From NCBI GenBank assembly GCA_002427745.1, contig DIYF01000010.1:1-39120 (forward strand): a DNA stretch of 39,120 bases, written 5' to 3'. A program made the translations under genes and the position numbers. The notes beneath the pieces are model-generated. The model saw nothing but the letters and a program-made list of their open reading frames with translations. It was not told the origin of the DNA and made no database searches. The stretch's first letter is position 1, and each line of letters opens with the position of its first letter. Positions 36,172-39,120 of the stretch are shown here, in pieces. The stretch is from Roseivirga sp. UBA6061. GTDB taxonomy: Bacteria; Bacteroidota; Bacteroidia; Cytophagales; Cyclobacteriaceae.

Positions 36172-36201
36172 AATCAGGGTCTCTCGAAGAGGACCCTGAT
36201 T
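36172..36201. repeat. 10-bp hairpin repeat, copy 2 (AATCAGGGTC / GACCCTGATT)
   Basis: Perfect 10-bp arms flank TCTCGAAGAG. Compared with the copy at 31517, the outermost pair is A-T instead of G-C, changed on both sides. CAACTATACCC precedes it, as in the other copies. It is probably a terminator or a conserved RNA hairpin. Confidence 0.6.
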
Positions 36202-36284
36202 ACTGTCTTACCTGATCTTATCATGGAAGCATAGGTTAAAGCAGTGGCCCATTCCATCAGAGTAAAGTGCCAGAATCGCTATTG

Positions 36285-36366
36285 TTACACACCAAATTTG
36301 CAGGTATATCAAATTTTTCGATTTCTTCTGCAAGTATAGTGTTGGTTGAGGCGAATAAGCTGATAG
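36285..36366 (+). promoter_or_regulatory. candidate fucan-regulon element, copy upstream of second tandem GH29
   Basis: TTACACACCAAATTTGCAGG (36285-36304) is identical to the start of the 33824 copy through CAAATTTGCAG. CTGCAAGTATAGTGTTGGTT and GGCGAATAAGCTGATAG follow. The GH29 start is about 53 bp downstream. An ATCAGACCTT in the leader is also shared with the first GH29 gene. Confidence 0.55.
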
Positions 36367-36418
36367 ATAAACAGGCTGACCTAAGCTACCTTGCTCACTT
36401 AATCAGACCTTGACTAAA

Positions 36419-38479
36419 ATGTTCTCTCAGAAGCTTAAAGCTTGCTTTTTTATTGTATTGATAGTTGGCCTGGTTACCACCTGCGGTTCCCCTCAATCCA
36501 CCCAAAGCACATCAGAAGACCATGATACCCGAATGGAATGGTGGCGTGAGGCGCGCTTCGGTATGTTTATTCATTGGGGCTTGTATGCAATTCCTGCCGG
36601 AGAGTGGAAGGGTACAACGAATCATGCAGAGTGGATTCGCACCACGGCACAAATACCTCTGGAGGAGTATGATCAGTTTCTGGGGCAATTCAACCCGGTT
36701 AAGTTTGATGCAGAGGCCTGGGTGAAAATGGCCAAAGATGCCGGTATGAAGTACATCACGATCACCAGCAAGCACCATGACGGTTTCGCCCTGTATGACT
36801 CACAAGTTTCCGATTATGATGTCATGGCCAGCCCGTTTAAAAGAGACATACTCAAAGAGCTCGCAGAGGCCTGCCGCAAGGAGGGAATCAAGCTTTGCTT
36901 TTATCACTCTATTATGGACTGGCATCACCCTGATTACCTGCCAAGGCGAAACTGGGAGACAAACCGCTCTGCTGAAGGAGCCGATTTCCCCCGTTTTGTT
37001 GATTATATGAAGAGCCAGCTCAAAGAACTTCTAACCAACTATGGAGACATAGGAGTGCTCTGGTTTGATGGAGAGTGGGAAGATACCTGGACGCATGAAG
37101 AAGGACTTGCCCTGTACGATTATGTGCGAAGCTTTCAGTCGGATATTATCATCAACAACCGGGTAGACAAGGGACGCCAGGGCATGCAGGGACTGACGGC
37201 TGAAGGAGACTTTGCGGGAGATTTTGGTACGCCAGAGCAGGAAATTCCGGACAAAGGCTTACCGGGCATTGACTGGGAAAGCTGTATGACCATGAATGAC
37301 CACTGGGGTTATAATAAGCATGATGATAACTGGAAATCGACTGAAGACCTTATTCAGAAGCTGGCTGACATTGCTTCCAAGGGCGGAAACTTCCTGTTGA
37401 ATATAGGGCCGAAGGCAGACGGTACTTTCCCTGACGAAAGTGTGGAAAGGCTCAAAGCCATAGGCAACTGGATGGATGTGAACGGTGAGTCCATTTATGG
37501 TACTGAAGCCAGCCCATTTGAGCATTTGTCCTGGGGAAGAGTGACCCAAAAGCAATCAGGAAACGAAACGAGACTCTACTTACATGTATTTGACTGGCCT
37601 GCCGATGGCAAGCTGCGTTTGAGCGGCATCAAAAATAAGGGGATCAGGGCGCGGTTGTTGAAAAATCCGGAAGTTAATCTGGTTTTGGAAAGGCATGAAG
37701 ATGCGCTGGTGATTGATCTTCCAATGGATAGTCCTGACCCTTATGATGCTGTCATCTCTCTTGAGATAGAAGGAAAGCCAGAAGTGGTTGAGCCTCCCGT
37801 CATCGCAGCAGAAGATACACGTTTTGTAGGAGCTGTGGAAGTAGAACTGACCTCAGAGACAACCTATAGCATTCGCTATACCCTGGATGGTACTACACCT
37901 GTAGCCGGGTCACAATTATATGCGGGTTCAGCCCTGAGCATCGATCAGACCACAGAGGTTCAGGCAAGACTTTTCGATGGAAATACGCCTGTCAGTGGTC
38001 CTGTAAGTGCAAATTTCATAGCCGTCACGACTCAAGCGGCAAAAAATGTGTCCAACCTGAAGACCGGTTTGAACTACCGGTATTTTGAAGGAGACTGGAA
38101 CCAGTTGCCCGATTTCGATAAACTCAAGCCTCGAAAAACCGGAAACATTTCGGATTTCGATTTTGCTCCCCGCACACAGGAAGAGCATTTTGGTTTCGAG
38201 TACACCGGATACCTCAATATTCCATCAGATGGAAGCTATCGTTTCTACCTTAGCTCTGATGATGGCAGCAGGTTGTACATTAATGGAGAATTGGTTGTGG
38301 ACAATGATGGCTTGCATGGTATGGTTGAAAAAGAGGGCTGGGTAGCCCTGGCAAAAGGTCATCACAGTATCAAAGTTACCTTCTTTGAAAAAGGGGGAGG
38401 CGATGGTCTTGAGGTGAGCTGGAAAGGACCCGGAGTCGGAAAAGTGAACGTACCCGCATCGGCATTGTTTCGAAAATGA
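36419..38479 (+). CDS. GH29 alpha-L-fucosidase lipoprotein with chitobiase-C-like and PA14 modules
   Basis: The 686-residue protein starts at ATG 36419, chosen by alignment with its paralogue (MFSQKLKAC against MFPQKFKAY); a TTG three codons earlier is less likely. The signal ends in a lipobox-like VTTC. The GH29 barrel carries FGMFIHWGLY, TSKHHDGFALYDS and nucleophile Asp217 in VLWFDGEW. A chitobiase-C-like domain (about 470-540) and a PA14 domain (about 545-686; YRFYLSSDDGSRLYING) follow. It differs from the upstream paralogue mainly in the last module (PA14 instead of discoidin). The stop overlaps the start of the next GH29 gene (ATGA). Confidence 0.95.
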   Translation: MFSQKLKACFFIVLIVGLVTTCGSPQSTQSTSEDHDTRMEWWREARFGMFIHWGLYAIPAGEWKGTTNHAEWIRTTAQIPLEEYDQFLGQFNPVKFDAEAWVKMAKDAGMKYITITSKHHDGFALYDSQVSDYDVMASPFKRDILKELAEACRKEGIKLCFYHSIMDWHHPDYLPRRNWETNRSAEGADFPRFVDYMKSQLKELLTNYGDIGVLWFDGEWEDTWTHEEGLALYDYVRSFQSDIIINNRVDKGRQGMQGLTAEGDFAGDFGTPEQEIPDKGLPGIDWESCMTMNDHWGYNKHDDNWKSTEDLIQKLADIASKGGNFLLNIGPKADGTFPDESVERLKAIGNWMDVNGESIYGTEASPFEHLSWGRVTQKQSGNETRLYLHVFDWPADGKLRLSGIKNKGIRARLLKNPEVNLVLERHEDALVIDLPMDSPDPYDAVISLEIEGKPEVVEPPVIAAEDTRFVGAVEVELTSETTYSIRYTLDGTTPVAGSQLYAGSALSIDQTTEVQARLFDGNTPVSGPVSANFIAVTTQAAKNVSNLKTGLNYRYFEGDWNQLPDFDKLKPRKTGNISDFDFAPRTQEEHFGFEYTGYLNIPSDGSYRFYLSSDDGSRLYINGELVVDNDGLHGMVEKEGWVALAKGHHSIKVTFFEKGGGDGLEVSWKGPGVGKVNVPASALFRK

Positions 38480-39120
38480 AAGCGCTAATGAAAAACAGAA
38501 TCTGGCTGCTGCTTATCAGCCTGTGTATGGCATCAGCTACCTGCTTTGAGGCTCAGGCACAAAAGCAATATAGAGCTGACTGGGATGATCTGAAATCACG
38601 TCCCTATCCGCAATGGTTCAAAGATGCAAAACTTGGTATTTTCATTCACTGGGGAGTCTATTCCGTTCCCGCTTACAGCAATAAAGAAGACTATGCCGAG
38701 TGGTACCTTCGGGGCTTGATGTTGGGAGATTCTCTGCGTACCTCTTACATGAAAACCCATTTTGGCGAAGACTTCGAATACAAAGATTTTGCCCCCCTTT
38801 TCAAGACGCGCTTGTTCTATCCCGATGAATGGGCCGACATATTCAAAAGGGCAGGTGCCAGGTATGTGGTCATGGTCTCCAAGCACCATGACGGCTATGC
38901 ACTATGGCCCAGTAAGTATGCTCCCAACTGGAACAGCATGGAAGTTGGTCCGAAGCGTGACCTGGTAGGAGAACTCACCGAATCAGTACGAAAGGCTGGC
39001 CTGCGAATGGGCTTATACTATTCATTACCGGAATGGAATAACCCACTCCATCGCTGGGATACCGACCCTCATCGCAATATTAAAACCTATGTAGATGAGC
39101 ATATGATCCCGCAGTTCAAA
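38476..39120 (+). CDS. GH29 alpha-L-fucosidase, 3' truncated by window end
   Basis: The frame is open from ATG 38476, which overlaps the previous stop by 4 bp, to the last base (215 codons). A signal peptide (about 1-30, ending near FEAQAQ) precedes GH29 motifs: PQWFKDAKLGIFIHWGVYSV, VMVSKHHDGYALWPS and LGLYYS-like RMGLYYSLPEWN. The nucleophile region lies beyond the window. It is the fourth GH29 of the locus and belongs to a different subgroup from the tandem pair, with a YAEWYLRGL insert typical of longer-loop members. Confidence 0.92.
   Translation, partial: MKALMKNRIWLLLISLCMASATCFEAQAQKQYRADWDDLKSRPYPQWFKDAKLGIFIHWGVYSVPAYSNKEDYAEWYLRGLMLGDSLRTSYMKTHFGEDFEYKDFAPLFKTRLFYPDEWADIFKRAGARYVVMVSKHHDGYALWPSKYAPNWNSMEVGPKRDLVGELTESVRKAGLRMGLYYSLPEWNNPLHRWDTDPHRNIKTYVDEHMIPQFK

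Larger units (their letters stand above)
36022..36418. other. 397-bp intergenic region with two regulatory-element copies and a hairpin
   Basis: No protein-coding gene is visible. The order is element copy (36069-36148), hairpin (36172-36201), spacer, second element copy (36285-36366), then the GH29 start. The layout looks like a duplicated promoter region in which the first copy has lost its gene, or drives a short transcript ending at the hairpin. Confidence 0.55.

Overview
The window looks like part of a chromosome from a free-living, probably marine member of the Bacteroidota (Cytophagales-like; this is inference). Supporting signs are the many lipoproteins with short lipoboxes, the near absence of Shine-Dalgarno sequences, the ThuA/sorbosone-dehydrogenase/PKD/cytochrome fusion, and the mix of GH29, GH95, S1 sulfatase, PA14 and discoidin-type modules. 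No rRNA, tRNA, CRISPR array or insertion sequence is visible.

Left part (1-6628) is the end of a nonribosomal peptide cluster. It holds the C-terminus of an NRPS whose last adenylation domain carries an inserted FkbM-type methyltransferase, followed by a carrier domain and a thioesterase. Next come a JmjC/cupin-type Fe(II)/2-oxoglutarate oxygenase, an MsbA-like ABC exporter, a small basic protein of unknown role and an Sfp-type phosphopantetheinyl transferase. This set covers peptide release, tailoring, export and carrier activation.

An AraC-family regulator (6604-7476, minus strand) marks the boundary. The rest (7582-39120) is a sulfated-fucan (fucoidan-like) degradation locus, all on the plus strand. 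The first transcription unit (7582-21952) starts with four cytoplasmic enzymes of the non-phosphorylating L-fucose pathway: L-fuconate dehydratase, an SDR, an FAH-family hydrolase and a fuconolactonase. It runs with almost no gaps into a lipid-anchored ThuA + sorbosone-dehydrogenase + PKD + cytochrome c + CBM protein, a GH29 fucosidase, two sulfatases and a PhoD-like phosphatase. After an intergenic region rich in inverted repeats comes a putative TIM-barrel glycosidase of unrecognised family with a GH95 fucosidase. A SUMF1-domain protein, a Tat-exported Gfo/Idh oxidoreductase and a sulfatase with a C-terminal discoidin-like module follow. Next are another sulfatase with an endonuclease/exonuclease/phosphatase-fold protein, then two tandemly duplicated multi-modular GH29 lipoproteins and a fourth GH29 cut by the window end.

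The likely logic is that exported sulfatases and fucosidases strip sulfate and fucose at the cell surface or in the periplasm. The fucose is then oxidised to the lactone (possibly by the quinoprotein-type fusion, since no classical L-fucose dehydrogenase is seen) and processed to central metabolites by the dehydratase-dehydrogenase-hydrolase route. A roughly 70-85 bp sequence element recurs upstream of the fuconate dehydratase operon, the unknown-glycosidase operon and the GH29 genes. It is a candidate operator/promoter for a fucan regulon, possibly read by the adjacent AraC protein. No SusC/SusD pair and no fucose permease lie in the window.
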